From Pseudomonadota bacterium (GTDB taxonomy: Bacteria; Pseudomonadota; Alphaproteobacteria; Sphingomonadales; Sphingomonadaceae), in assembly GCA_023426225.1 (NCBI GenBank), contig JAFABD010000056.1, forward strand, positions 1 to 13,143: a DNA stretch of 13,143 nt, read 5' to 3'. The position numbers and the translations under genes are program-made. The notes under the pieces are model-generated. The model worked only from the letters and a program-made list of their open reading frames with translations, did not search any database and was not told where the DNA came from. Shown here in pieces: positions 6,970-13,143 of this stretch; positions within the stretch are counted from its first letter, which is position 1, and every line of letters begins with the position of its first letter.

Positions 6970-6997
6970 CGCCGCCGCCCCCGTTCAGGCGGCGGCG
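6970..6997. terminator. Hairpin at convergent gene ends
   Basis: CGCCGCCGCC (6970-6979) pairs over 10 bases with GGCGGCGGCG (6988-6997) around an 8-base loop. The loop contains the stop codon of the minus-strand PAS-GGDEF-EAL gene (6985-6987), and the 3' stem arm is that gene's poly-Ala C-terminus. It could serve both converging genes. There is no T-run on either side. Confidence 0.5.
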
Positions 6998-8709
6998 GTG
7001 AGGCCGTGGTGCCGTGCGACATAGTCGCGCAGCGCCGCCTCGGCCATCGGCGGCGCCATCAGATATCCCTGAAGCTCGAGCGCGCCGAAGGCGTCGAGCG
7101 CGCGACGCTGGTCCTCGGTCTCGACGCCTTCGGCGGTGACGGGAATGTGAAGCGCCGCGGCGAGGCTGGTGACGGCGTGGACGATCGCCGCCGATTCGGG
7201 ATCGGCGAGCGCCTGGATGAAGCTCTTGTCGATCTTGACCTTGTCGATGTCGAGCCGCTGGAGATGGCTGAGGCTGGAATAGCCGGTGCCGAAATCGTCG
7301 AGGACGATGCGCACGCCATGCCCACGCAGCCGCTCGAGCACCTCGGGCACGCCGCCGTCATCGGCGAGGAGCGCGCTTTCGGTCACTTCGAGCTGAAGCC
7401 GCCGCGCGGGGAAGCCGGTTTCGGCGAGGACCGCGAGGATGCGTTCGACGAGCAGCGGGTTGCGGAGCTGAACCGGCGAGAGGTTGACCGCGAGTTGCAG
7501 ATCGCCCCAGCGCGCCATCGCGGCGCAGGCATGGCGCAGCACCCATTCGCCGAGCAGGTCGATCTGGCCCGTCTCCTCGGCGATGGGAATGAACTCCGCG
7601 GGCGGGAGCGCGCCCAGCCGCGGATGCTGCCAGCGAACCAGCGCCTCGACGCCGATCAGCGCATGATCGGTGCTGGCAAGCTGGGGCTGATAATGCACCG
7701 CCAGCCCCTCGCCGTGCGCAAGCGCGACGCGCAGATCGGCCTCGATCGCACGCCGGCGGCGCGTTTCGGCGTCGAGTTCGGGCGAGAAGAAGCGATAGCA
7801 GGCGCGGCCTTCGCGCTTCGCCTGGTAGAGCGCGACATCGGCGCGGCGCTTGAGTTCGATCCGCGAGACGGGCGTGCGCGGCACCCCGACCACGCCGACC
7901 GAAGCGGACACGAAGGCGGACACGCCCTCGACATGGAACGGGCGCCCGGCCGCATCGAGGATGCGCGTACACAGGCGCTCGACATCGCTGCGGCCGTGGA
8001 GGCCGCGCACGAACAGCGCGAATTCGTCACCGCCGAGACGCGCCACCGTGTCGCTGGCACGCACGATCGACGTCAGGCGCTCGGCGAAGCGGGCGAGCAG
8101 CGCGTCGCCGACCTGGTGGCCGTTGGCGTCGTTGACCGCCTTGAAACGATCGAGGTCGATGAACAGCAGATAATCGCGCCCGGTGCGCGATTCGCGGGCA
8201 AGCGCCTGCTCGATCCGTTCGTTGAGCAGCGCGCGGTTGGCGAGGCCCGTCAGATGGTCGTGCAGCGCCAGATAACGATTGTGCGCCACCGCCTCGCGAT
8301 AGGCGGTGACGTCGGTGATCGTCGTCAGCACATGGGGGGCACCGTCGAGGATCACCCGCGCCTTGCGCGTCACGACGGTGCGGCGCGATCCGTCGCCGCG
8401 CGTGAGGACTTCCTCGACCTCCTCGGGCTCGCCGCTTTCGAGCACACGCCGGTCGGCGCGGAGAAATCCGTCGACCTCGTCCGCCGGGACGAAATCGCTG
8501 TCGAAATGACCGACCACCTGCGCACGCGAATGGCCGATGAGCGCACACATGGCGTCATTGGCCATCAGGATGCGATGATCGCTGTTCTTGACGAGGATGG
8601 CGCACGGGATGACCTCGATCATCGCCGCCAGATCCGCCAGGCTCATCACCGATCCGGCCGCAACCACGCCAACCTCCCTCTCCACGCGCACCGGGGGGAA
8701 TGCCCCCAT
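6985..8709 (-). CDS. PAS-GGDEF-EAL cyclic-di-GMP synthase/phosphodiesterase
   Basis: This 574-residue cytoplasmic signalling protein has a PAS sensor domain (about 25-135), GGDEF domain (about 145-310) and EAL domain (about 325-570). GGDEF is intact (226-230), with an RASD inhibitory I-site (217-220) at the standard five-residue spacing, so cyclic-di-GMP synthesis with product inhibition is possible. The EAL domain is also complete: GVEALVRW (353-360), Asn409 in VNLS, Glu441 in LEVTES, DDFGTGYSS (471-479), Lys495 in KIDKSF and TAEGVE (525-530). There is no membrane segment or signal peptide. The ATG at 8709 has AGGA four bases upstream. A GTG at 8667 has a better GGGAGG SD and is a real alternative, since the PAS domain begins after it. 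Net activity cannot be told from sequence. Confidence 0.93.
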   Translation of the reverse strand: MGAFPPVRVEREVGVVAAGSVMSLADLAAMIEVIPCAILVKNSDHRILMANDAMCALIGHSRAQVVGHFDSDFVPADEVDGFLRADRRVLESGEPEEVEEVLTRGDGSRRTVVTRKARVILDGAPHVLTTITDVTAYREAVAHNRYLALHDHLTGLANRALLNERIEQALARESRTGRDYLLFIDLDRFKAVNDANGHQVGDALLARFAERLTSIVRASDTVARLGGDEFALFVRGLHGRSDVERLCTRILDAAGRPFHVEGVSAFVSASVGVVGVPRTPVSRIELKRRADVALYQAKREGRACYRFFSPELDAETRRRRAIEADLRVALAHGEGLAVHYQPQLASTDHALIGVEALVRWQHPRLGALPPAEFIPIAEETGQIDLLGEWVLRHACAAMARWGDLQLAVNLSPVQLRNPLLVERILAVLAETGFPARRLQLEVTESALLADDGGVPEVLERLRGHGVRIVLDDFGTGYSSLSHLQRLDIDKVKIDKSFIQALADPESAAIVHAVTSLAAALHIPVTAEGVETEDQRRALDAFGALELQGYLMAPPMAEAALRDYVARHHGLTAAA

Positions 8710-8805
8710 CGCATCCTTTCGCTAGGGCCGCGGTCGTTCAGGAAGGCTTGCCGGGCGGTTAAGGAGATGTACGGGATCGCCCGCGACCGCGGCCGGCGCA
8801 AACGA

Positions 8806-8845
8806 AAGGGCGGGCCGCGACAGCCAGACTGTCGCGCCCGCCCTT
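8806..8845 (-). terminator. Long stem-loop terminator of the cytochrome c gene
   Basis: A 17-pair stem with one bulged C (8806-8823 against 8829-8845) encloses the loop CCAGA. On the minus strand it is followed by TCGTTTG, a modest T-rich run. It lies about 65 bases past the cytochrome c stop, and this is the most stable hairpin I can see in the window. An intrinsic terminator for the cytochrome transcript is the simplest reading, and it also insulates the next minus-strand gene. Confidence 0.7.
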
Positions 8846-8865
8846 CGGCAACGCCATGGAAGGCA

Positions 8866-8892
8866 CCCCGCTTCGCGGGGGCTCTCGCCCCC
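8866..8892 (-). other. Two mutually exclusive hairpins after the cytochrome c stop
   Basis: CCCCGC-TTC-GCGGGG (8866-8880) and GGGGGC-TCTC-GCCCCC (8877-8892) share the G-run at 8877-8880, so only one can form at a time. They lie between the cytochrome stop and the long terminator. This may be only a GC-rich 3' UTR structure. Confidence 0.4.
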
Positions 8893-8909
8893 GGTCGCGG
8901 CGCCGTGCG

Positions 8910-9551
8910 TTATTTCGACTTGGCCGGCGCGCCGGCAGCGGGCGCGGCCTCGTTCGACAGATTGGCCGTATCGCCGCCGGCCGCGACATTGGCCTGCGCC
9001 CCGGCATCGGCCGCCGGCGCCGCATCGGCGGCCGGAAGCGGCAGGTTCGAGCCCTGGCTGTTCAGATAGGCGATGACGTTCGCGCGATCCTGAGGATTGG
9101 CGAGGCCGGCAAAGGTCATCTTGGTCCCCGGCGCATATTTGCGCGGGCTAGTCAGCCACGCATCGAGCGCATCGAAGGTCCAGTCGCCCGGCACCTTCTT
9201 GATCGCGTCCGAATAGGCGAAGCCGGCGAGATGGCCGTGCGGCTTGCCGACGACACCCCACAGATTCGGGCCGACGCCCGAAGCACCGCCCTGATTGACG
9301 GTGTGGCACGCCGCGCACTGCTTGAACACGTCGGCGCCCTTGGCAGGGTCGGCCTTCGCCAGCCGCGCCCCGATCGGTTCGACCGCCGCCGCAGCCGCAC
9401 CACCGGCAGCCGCACCACCGCCTTCCACGGCATATCCCATCTTTTCAGGGGTTTCGGAATGGAAGATCTTGCCGCTGACGACGGTGAACCCGAGCGCCGC
9501 GATACCGCCGGCCAAAACCCAGCCAGCGAAAGTAATGAAGCGATTATCCAT
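8910..9551 (-). CDS. Membrane-anchored monohaem cytochrome c
   Basis: This class I cytochrome c faces the periplasm and probably carries electrons from the bc1 complex to a terminal oxidase, like the alphaproteobacterial CycM/c552 type. The 213-residue chain (from the ATG at 9551) has an uncleaved N-terminal membrane segment (about 5-26). An Ala/Gly-rich linker follows, then the haem site CAACH (Cys79, Cys82, His83) and the axial Met145 in PGTKMTFAG. A C-terminal tail of about 45 Ala/Pro-rich residues lies after the conserved VIAYLNS helix. A GTG codon directly before the ATG is also in frame, but AGGGG is 6 bases from the ATG and only 3 from the GTG, so the ATG is preferred. It is divergent from pheA. 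Confidence 0.92.
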   Translation of the reverse strand: MDNRFITFAGWVLAGGIAALGFTVVSGKIFHSETPEKMGYAVEGGGAAAGGAAAAAVEPIGARLAKADPAKGADVFKQCAACHTVNQGGASGVGPNLWGVVGKPHGHLAGFAYSDAIKKVPGDWTFDALDAWLTSPRKYAPGTKMTFAGLANPQDRANVIAYLNSQGSNLPLPAADAAPAADAGAQANVAAGGDTANLSNEAAPAAGAPAKSK

Positions 9552-9652
9552 CACTTGCCCCTACGAAATTTTCCGAGTTGTTTAATTCGGGTGCAGCAAC
9601 CTCGCAAGGTGGGGTTGCTCCGGGTTGCGGTGCGGAGTAGCGCGCGTGCGCA
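9552..9652. promoter_or_regulatory. Divergent cytochrome c/pheA upstream region with inverted repeat
   Basis: This 101-base gap must carry promoters for both genes. An inverted repeat at 9595-9619 (AGCAACC and GGTTGCT, extendable to 9 pairs with one G-T wobble, 7-base loop) sits in its middle. It could be an operator or, in the pheA mRNA, a leader hairpin. No Phe-rich leader peptide was found, so classical attenuation is not supported. Minus-strand -10-like sequences (for example TTAAAC near 9583) are weak. Confidence 0.35.
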
Positions 9653-10543
9653 ATGGACAATTTCGCCGCCCCCGCCCGGCCCATCGTTGCCGACCTGATC
9701 GCCCGTGCCGAAGCCGAACCCGCCCGCGCCGTCGCCTTTCAGGGCGCGCCCGGCGCCAATTCGCACATCGCGGTGGGGCAGGCATGTCCCGGCGCGCTGC
9801 CTTTGCCGTGCTTCAGCTTCGAGGATGCGATCGATGCGGTGCGCGAGGGGCGAGCCGACCACGCGCTGATCCCGATCGAGAATTCGCTGCACGGCCGCGT
9901 CGCCGACATCCATTTCCTGCTGCCCGAATCGGGGCTGGCGATCGTCGGGGAGCATTTCCTGCCGATCCGGTACGGGCTCATGGGCACCGGCTCGCTGGCC
10001 GACGTGCGCGAGGCGATGAGCCATCCGCAGGCGCTGGGCCAGTGCCGCCACTGGCTGAAGGACCACGGCATTTCGCCCGTCGCCTATCCCGACACCGCCG
10101 GCGCCGCCGCGATGGTGGCGGAGATCGCCGACCCCGGCATCGCCGCGCTCGCCCCGCCGGGCGCCGAGGCGCTTTATGGACTCAACCTGCTCGCCAGCGA
10201 CCTTGCCGATGCCGACCACAACATGACGCGTTTCGTCCTGCTGGCGCGCGCGCCGCTTGCGCTGCCGGTCGCGGGGCCGTGCATGACCACCTTTGTCTTC
10301 GAGGTGAAGAACGTGCCGGCGGCGCTCTACAAGGCGCTGGGCGGGTTTGCGACCAACGGCGTCAACATGACCAAGCTGGAAAGCTATCAGCGCGGGGGCA
10401 GCTTTGCCGCCACCGAATTCTATGCCGACATCGTCGGCAGCCCGGGCGATCCGGCGGTCGACCGCGCGCTCGACGAGGCGCGCTTCCATTCGAAGTGGCT
10501 GCGCGTGCTCGGCACCTATCCGCAGGCGCGCCCGCGCCCCTGA
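9653..10543 (+). CDS. pheA: Prephenate dehydratase (monofunctional, with ACT domain)
   Basis: The enzyme decarboxylates and dehydrates prephenate to phenylpyruvate, the committed step to phenylalanine. The 296-residue chain has a catalytic PDT domain (about 25-205) with VAFQGAPGANSH (27-38), IPIENSLHGRV (73-83) and the essential TRF motif (Thr192-Arg193-Phe194 in NMTRFVLL). The ACT domain (about 213-290) reads NMTKLESYQ where many PDTs have TKIESRP. The ES core is kept but the residues after it differ. No chorismate mutase domain is present, unlike the E. coli P-protein, so that activity must be encoded elsewhere. The ATG at 9653 has no close SD (GGAG is 16 bases away). The gene ends 28 bases from convergent nudC. 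Confidence 0.95.
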   Translation: MDNFAAPARPIVADLIARAEAEPARAVAFQGAPGANSHIAVGQACPGALPLPCFSFEDAIDAVREGRADHALIPIENSLHGRVADIHFLLPESGLAIVGEHFLPIRYGLMGTGSLADVREAMSHPQALGQCRHWLKDHGISPVAYPDTAGAAAMVAEIADPGIAALAPPGAEALYGLNLLASDLADADHNMTRFVLLARAPLALPVAGPCMTTFVFEVKNVPAALYKALGGFATNGVNMTKLESYQRGGSFAATEFYADIVGSPGDPAVDRALDEARFHSKWLRVLGTYPQARPRP

Positions 10544-10558
10544 ACGGGCGCGCGGGCG
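10529..10558. terminator. Hairpin at pheA/nudC convergent ends
   Basis: CGCGCCC (10533-10539) pairs with GGGCGCG (10546-10552). Four more outer pairs (10529-10532 with 10555-10558) form across a two-base bulge. The 6-base loop includes the pheA stop codon (10541-10543). There is no T-run. The arrangement repeats that at 6970-6997: a GC-rich stem formed partly from the last codons, with the stop in the loop. Confidence 0.5.
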
Positions 10559-10571
10559 ACGCGGACGGCGA

Positions 10572-11450
10572 TCAGTCGCCCGCCGCCCAGGCGGTGAGCA
10601 GCGTGTGCGCGATCGCGAAGGGCGGCGGTGCGACGAACGGCGCCTCGGCCGAGCCCGCAAGCGCGAGGCGCACCGCGTCGCGGCTGAACCAGCGCGCATC
10701 CTCGAGCTCGTGGACGTCGATGCGGATCGCGTCGTCGGCAGCCTCGGCGATGCACGCGATCATCAGCGACGACGGGAACGGCCAGGGCTGGCTGGCGACA
10801 TAGCGGACGCGCGCGACGCGGACGCCCGCCTCCTCCGTCACTTCGCGCGCGACGGCCTCCTCGATCGATTCGCCGACCTCGAGAAAGCCGGCAAGCGCCG
10901 AATAGCGGCCGGCGGGCCAGCTCGGCTGGCGGCCGAGCAGTGCACGCCCGTCATGTTCGGCGATCATGATGACGACCGGATCGACGCGCGGATAATGTTC
11001 GGCCTGACAATTCGGGCACTGGCGGCCCCAGCCGGCGCGGAACATCGCACTGGGCGTGCCGCACACCGCGCAGAAGCCGTGGCGGGCATGCCAGTCGACG
11101 AGACTGCGCGCGGCGGCATAGAGCGCCGCTTCCTCGGCCGGCATGCGGTCGAGCATCGCGGCGAGCGTCGGGCTGCGCCCCGCCGAAAAGCGGGCACCCG
11201 GCGGCGGCGGCGCGACGAAGCACGGCACGCCGCCGTCGTGGAAGCCGAGGAACAGGAGCGCGGCGGCCGGATCGGCTTCGACCGGCGTCCAGACGAGACG
11301 CCCCTGTTCGTCGATCTGCGGATCGAGCCCGTCGAGCACCAGCCGCCGCGCGCGCGGATCGGCGCGGGCGGCGGCGAGCAGTTCGGGTTCATGGCGGACC
11401 CGATCGGCGCGATCGAGCGTCGCGCCGGTAAAGCCGGGACGCAGGATCAC
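10572..11450 (-). CDS. nudC: NADH pyrophosphatase NudC (Nudix hydrolase)
   Basis: NudC hydrolyses NAD(H) to NMN(H) and AMP; the E. coli enzyme also removes NAD caps from RNA 5' ends. The 292-residue chain has an N-terminal domain and a zinc ribbon with Cys127, Cys130, Cys145 and Cys148 (CAVC and CPNC). The complete Nudix box is at 188-210 (GFLEVGESIEEA then REVTEEAGV). SQPWPFP (220-226), the array specific to NADH diphosphatases, follows. The GTG at 11450 is chosen because it overlaps the upstream stop as GTGA and begins the homologous part. The frame stays open upstream only because it runs antisense-like through the hydrolase gene. No good SD is present, so translation is probably coupled to the serine hydrolase. 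This is the last gene of the minus-strand operon. Confidence 0.95.
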   Translation of the reverse strand: MILRPGFTGATLDRADRVRHEPELLAAARADPRARRLVLDGLDPQIDEQGRLVWTPVEADPAAALLFLGFHDGGVPCFVAPPPPGARFSAGRSPTLAAMLDRMPAEEAALYAAARSLVDWHARHGFCAVCGTPSAMFRAGWGRQCPNCQAEHYPRVDPVVIMIAEHDGRALLGRQPSWPAGRYSALAGFLEVGESIEEAVAREVTEEAGVRVARVRYVASQPWPFPSSLMIACIAEAADDAIRIDVHELEDARWFSRDAVRLALAGSAEAPFVAPPPFAIAHTLLTAWAAGD

Positions 11451-12841
11451 CGCGTCGCGGCCCCGGCACCGGCGGCAGGAGCCGTCGCGGCAAGATCGGC
11501 GTAGACGGTCTGGCCCGCCGCGCGCTTGAACGCCTGGTCGAGCAGCAGGTTGATCATGCCGACGGCGCGGACGCGGTGGACGGGATCGACCCACGCGATC
11601 GTGCCCGCCGCGCCGCCCCAGCCATAGGTGCCCTTGCCCGGGCCATTGGGCTTGTCGGCCAGATAGACCGAGCCCGCCGCGCCGAAGCCCATCGGCACGC
11701 CGCTGTCGCGCGTGAGGCTTTCGAGGCTGGAACGGTCGACCGTCGGCGGAAGCAGGTCGGACATCGCGAGCTGCACCGTTTCCGGCTTGAGGATGCGGGC
11801 GCCGTCAAGCTCGCCGCCGTTGAGCAGCATGTGGAGGAAACGATCATAGTCGCGCGCCGACATCACCAGCCCGGCGCCGCCATAGGGGAAGCTGGGCGGC
11901 GTGAGCCAGACCGAGCCCGCGCCGGGATCGACCGGGATGCGGTTGCTGCCCACCATCGCATAGTCGGTGGCGAGCTGCGACGCCTTGGCGGCGGGGACGG
12001 TCCAGTAGCTCGACGTCATGCCGAGCGGCGTGAGAATGCGCGTGTTGACGAAACGGTCGAACGGCATGCCGCTCGCCACCTCGATCACGCGGCCGAGCAC
12101 GTCGAGCCCGATCGAATAGCTCCATTTGGTGCCCGGTTCGGCGATCAGCGGCAGCGTCGCGACGCGGTCTGCAAAAGCCGCGAGGCTTTCGGGGCGCAGC
12201 TTGCGATCATTGGCTTCCATCGCGGCGCCGACCTGTGCCGGGTTGATGCCGAGGCGGATATATTCGTTGAGCAGCGGCCCCTTGGTGATGATGTTGTAAC
12301 CGAGCCCGGCGGTGTGCGTGAGCAGGTGGCGCACGGTGATCGGGCGCGTCGCGGGGCGCGTCGTCAGATCCTTGTCGGGATCGACGAGCACCTTCATGTC
12401 GCGAAAGGCGGGGATGAAGTCCGAGATCGGCTGATCGAGCCGCAGCTTGCCCTCTTCGACCAGGATCATCGCGGCGATGCCGGTGATCGGCTTGGTCATC
12501 GAATAGACGCGCCACAGGCTGTCGGCATCGACCGCGCGCGCGGCGGGACCGTCGCCGATCCGGCCCGCACTGACGATCCGCGGCGCGGCGTCGCCGACGC
12601 CGATGCTGATGAGCGCACCGGGCACATGCCCTTCCGCCACATAGCGCTCGACCAGCGCCTGGCTTTGCGGCGCGGCGGCAAGCCCGGCCGAAGGGGCCGC
12701 ATGGCCGGCATGGGCATCGTGCATCGCATGGGCGGCAGGCGCCTGCCCCGTCTGCGTCGTCTGCGTCGTCTGTGCCGTCGCCGGCATCGCGACGAGCGCC
12801 GTTGCCACCACGAACGCCGGAACCCCGATCAACCGCTGCAT
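11447..12841 (-). CDS. Exported serine hydrolase, beta-lactamase/class C-like family (S12)
   Basis: This 464-residue penicillin-binding-protein-like serine hydrolase is of the type related to esterases, D-aminopeptidases and class C beta-lactamases. A Sec signal peptide precedes a likely cut after ATA (residue 23). Three TQT repeats and a His-containing linker (His38, 41, 44, 47) follow. The catalytic SxxK is SMTK (Ser114, Lys117), and the second motif is YSI (Tyr242). The usual HTG/KTG position appears as GWGG (407-410), as in several esterase-like members, so beta-lactamase activity should not be assumed. The ATG at 12841 has GGGAG 6 bases upstream and overlaps the mutY stop as TGATG. Its 3' end overlaps nudC as GTGA. 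The substrate is unknown. Confidence 0.9.
   Translation of the reverse strand: MQRLIGVPAFVVATALVAMPATAQTTQTTQTGQAPAAHAMHDAHAGHAAPSAGLAAAPQSQALVERYVAEGHVPGALISIGVGDAAPRIVSAGRIGDGPAARAVDADSLWRVYSMTKPITGIAAMILVEEGKLRLDQPISDFIPAFRDMKVLVDPDKDLTTRPATRPITVRHLLTHTAGLGYNIITKGPLLNEYIRLGINPAQVGAAMEANDRKLRPESLAAFADRVATLPLIAEPGTKWSYSIGLDVLGRVIEVASGMPFDRFVNTRILTPLGMTSSYWTVPAAKASQLATDYAMVGSNRIPVDPGAGSVWLTPPSFPYGGAGLVMSARDYDRFLHMLLNGGELDGARILKPETVQLAMSDLLPPTVDRSSLESLTRDSGVPMGFGAAGSVYLADKPNGPGKGTYGWGGAAGTIAWVDPVHRVRAVGMINLLLDQAFKRAAGQTVYADLAATAPAAGAGAATR
12751..12777. repeat. Tandem 9-base repeat in the hydrolase N-terminus
   Basis: Three copies of TCTGCGTCG (plus-strand sense; the third has two changes) encode TQT repeats directly after the signal peptide of the serine hydrolase. 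Such short tandem repeats in a linker can gain or lose units without changing frame. Confidence 0.7.
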
Positions 12842-13143
12842 CACATTCTCCCAAATCGTCTGGCCGCCTTGGCAAAAACGGTGGGAAGCCCCGCCGTTCC
12901 AAGCGCTTCGATCGGCCACCATTCCCCATCGACACCGCCTGCATGCCCCTCGATTGTGGCAGCTGCAAGCGCGACCGTAAGATGGAAATGCGTGAAGCCG
13001 TGCGTCACCGTATCGGGAAGCAGCCGCCAGTCGGCCGCGACCGGCGCGCCGTCGAGCCCGGGCGGCGTTTCGGCCCAGGGGCCGGTGGGGAGCGCGCGCA
13101 TCCCGCCGAGCAGGCCGCGCGCCGGCCGGCGGACGAGCAGGAC
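12841..13143 (-). CDS. mutY: A/G-specific adenine glycosylase MutY, C-terminal part (5' end outside window)
   Basis: Only the last 100 codons are present; the frame is open through the window edge. MutY removes adenine mispaired with 8-oxoguanine. What is visible is the Nudix-like C-terminal domain that reads 8-oxoG on the template strand. It opens with VLLVRRPARGLLGGMRALP, matching the MutY pattern of a strand, then RP..GLL.GM..LP. It ends with THGFTHFHL, a typical MutY C-terminal motif. The catalytic helix-hairpin-helix part and iron-sulfur ligands would be upstream. The domain alone could belong to another Nudix protein, but the HxFTHFHL pattern argues for MutY. The stop overlaps the start of the serine hydrolase (TGATG), implying an operon. 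Confidence 0.88.
   Translation of the reverse strand, partial: VLLVRRPARGLLGGMRALPTGPWAETPPGLDGAPVAADWRLLPDTVTHGFTHFHLTVALAAATIEGHAGGVDGEWWPIEALGTAGLPTVFAKAARRFGRM

Larger units (their letters stand above)
8710..8909. other. Gap between cytochrome c and PAS-GGDEF-EAL genes
   Basis: These 200 bases hold a long terminator-like hairpin (8806-8845) and two overlapping smaller hairpins (8866-8892). The 90 bases nearest the PAS-GGDEF-EAL start should contain its promoter, but no clear -35/-10 pair was seen. A plus-strand ATG at 8767 only opens a frame antisense to the cytochrome gene and is not credited. Confidence 0.5.

Noticed and set aside
8767..8909. Small plus-strand gene starting after AAGGAG
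   Set aside because: The ATG touches the SD-like sequence with no spacing, and the frame simply continues antisense into the cytochrome gene through the terminator hairpin.
7006..9069. Plus-strand open frame of 687 codons opposite the PAS-GGDEF-EAL and cytochrome genes
   Set aside because: It spans two clear genes and a terminator hairpin on the other strand. Its composition is that of a high-GC antisense shadow.
9551..10699. Minus-strand open frame of 382 codons opposite pheA
   Set aside because: pheA on the plus strand has complete PDT and ACT motifs; the opposite frame has none.
11447..12841. A class C beta-lactamase resistance gene
   Set aside because: SxxK and YxN-like motifs are shared by esterases and peptidases of the family, and the KTG motif is replaced by GWGG. 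Placement in a mutY-nudC operon also does not suggest a resistance gene.

Overview
The window is GC-rich chromosomal DNA with dense coding and strong G/C bias at third codon positions. The gene set points to an alphaproteobacterium, most likely a sphingomonad. The signs are a serC-serA-hisZ cluster, the alphaproteobacterial (Methanosarcina-like) type of SerC, a membrane-anchored monohaem cytochrome c divergent from a stand-alone prephenate dehydratase, an extensin-like lipoprotein, and a mutY-serine hydrolase-nudC unit. This placement comes from family features read by eye, not from a database search. I see no mobile element, prophage, tRNA, rRNA or CRISPR array.

Layout. (1) 1-941 (+): the 3' part of an aspartic protease with two retropepsin-like repeats, cut by the window edge. 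(2) 960-5080 (-): a biosynthetic block transcribed serC, serA, hisZ. The first two are steps of serine synthesis; hisZ is the regulatory subunit of the first enzyme of histidine synthesis. Upstream of serC is a promoter-like pair followed by two hairpins, the second of which holds the Shine-Dalgarno sequence. This resembles the serC leader RNA described in alphaproteobacteria. (3) 5307-6945 (+): an extensin-like lipoprotein with an M15-type metallopeptidase signature, then a LOG-family protein whose mRNA may be leaderless. (4) 6985-8709 (-): a PAS-GGDEF-EAL protein for cyclic-di-GMP turnover with both catalytic motifs intact. (5) 8910-9551 (-): a membrane-anchored cytochrome c, followed on its 3' side by a very stable hairpin. 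(6) 9653-10543 (+): prephenate dehydratase with an ACT domain, divergent from the cytochrome gene. (7) 10572-13143 (-): an operon transcribed mutY (3' end only), an exported serine hydrolase, then nudC. Its genes are joined by TGATG and GTGA stop/start overlaps.

Most of the window is housekeeping: serine, histidine and phenylalanine synthesis, respiration, DNA oxidation repair and NAD metabolism. The points most worth a second look are the internally duplicated retropepsin, the serC leader, the LOG promoter that places transcription start at the AUG, the hairpins that hold stop codons in their loops at two convergent gene pairs, and the coupling of an uncharacterised exported hydrolase between mutY and nudC. 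I found no clear sign of a previously undescribed multi-gene system.
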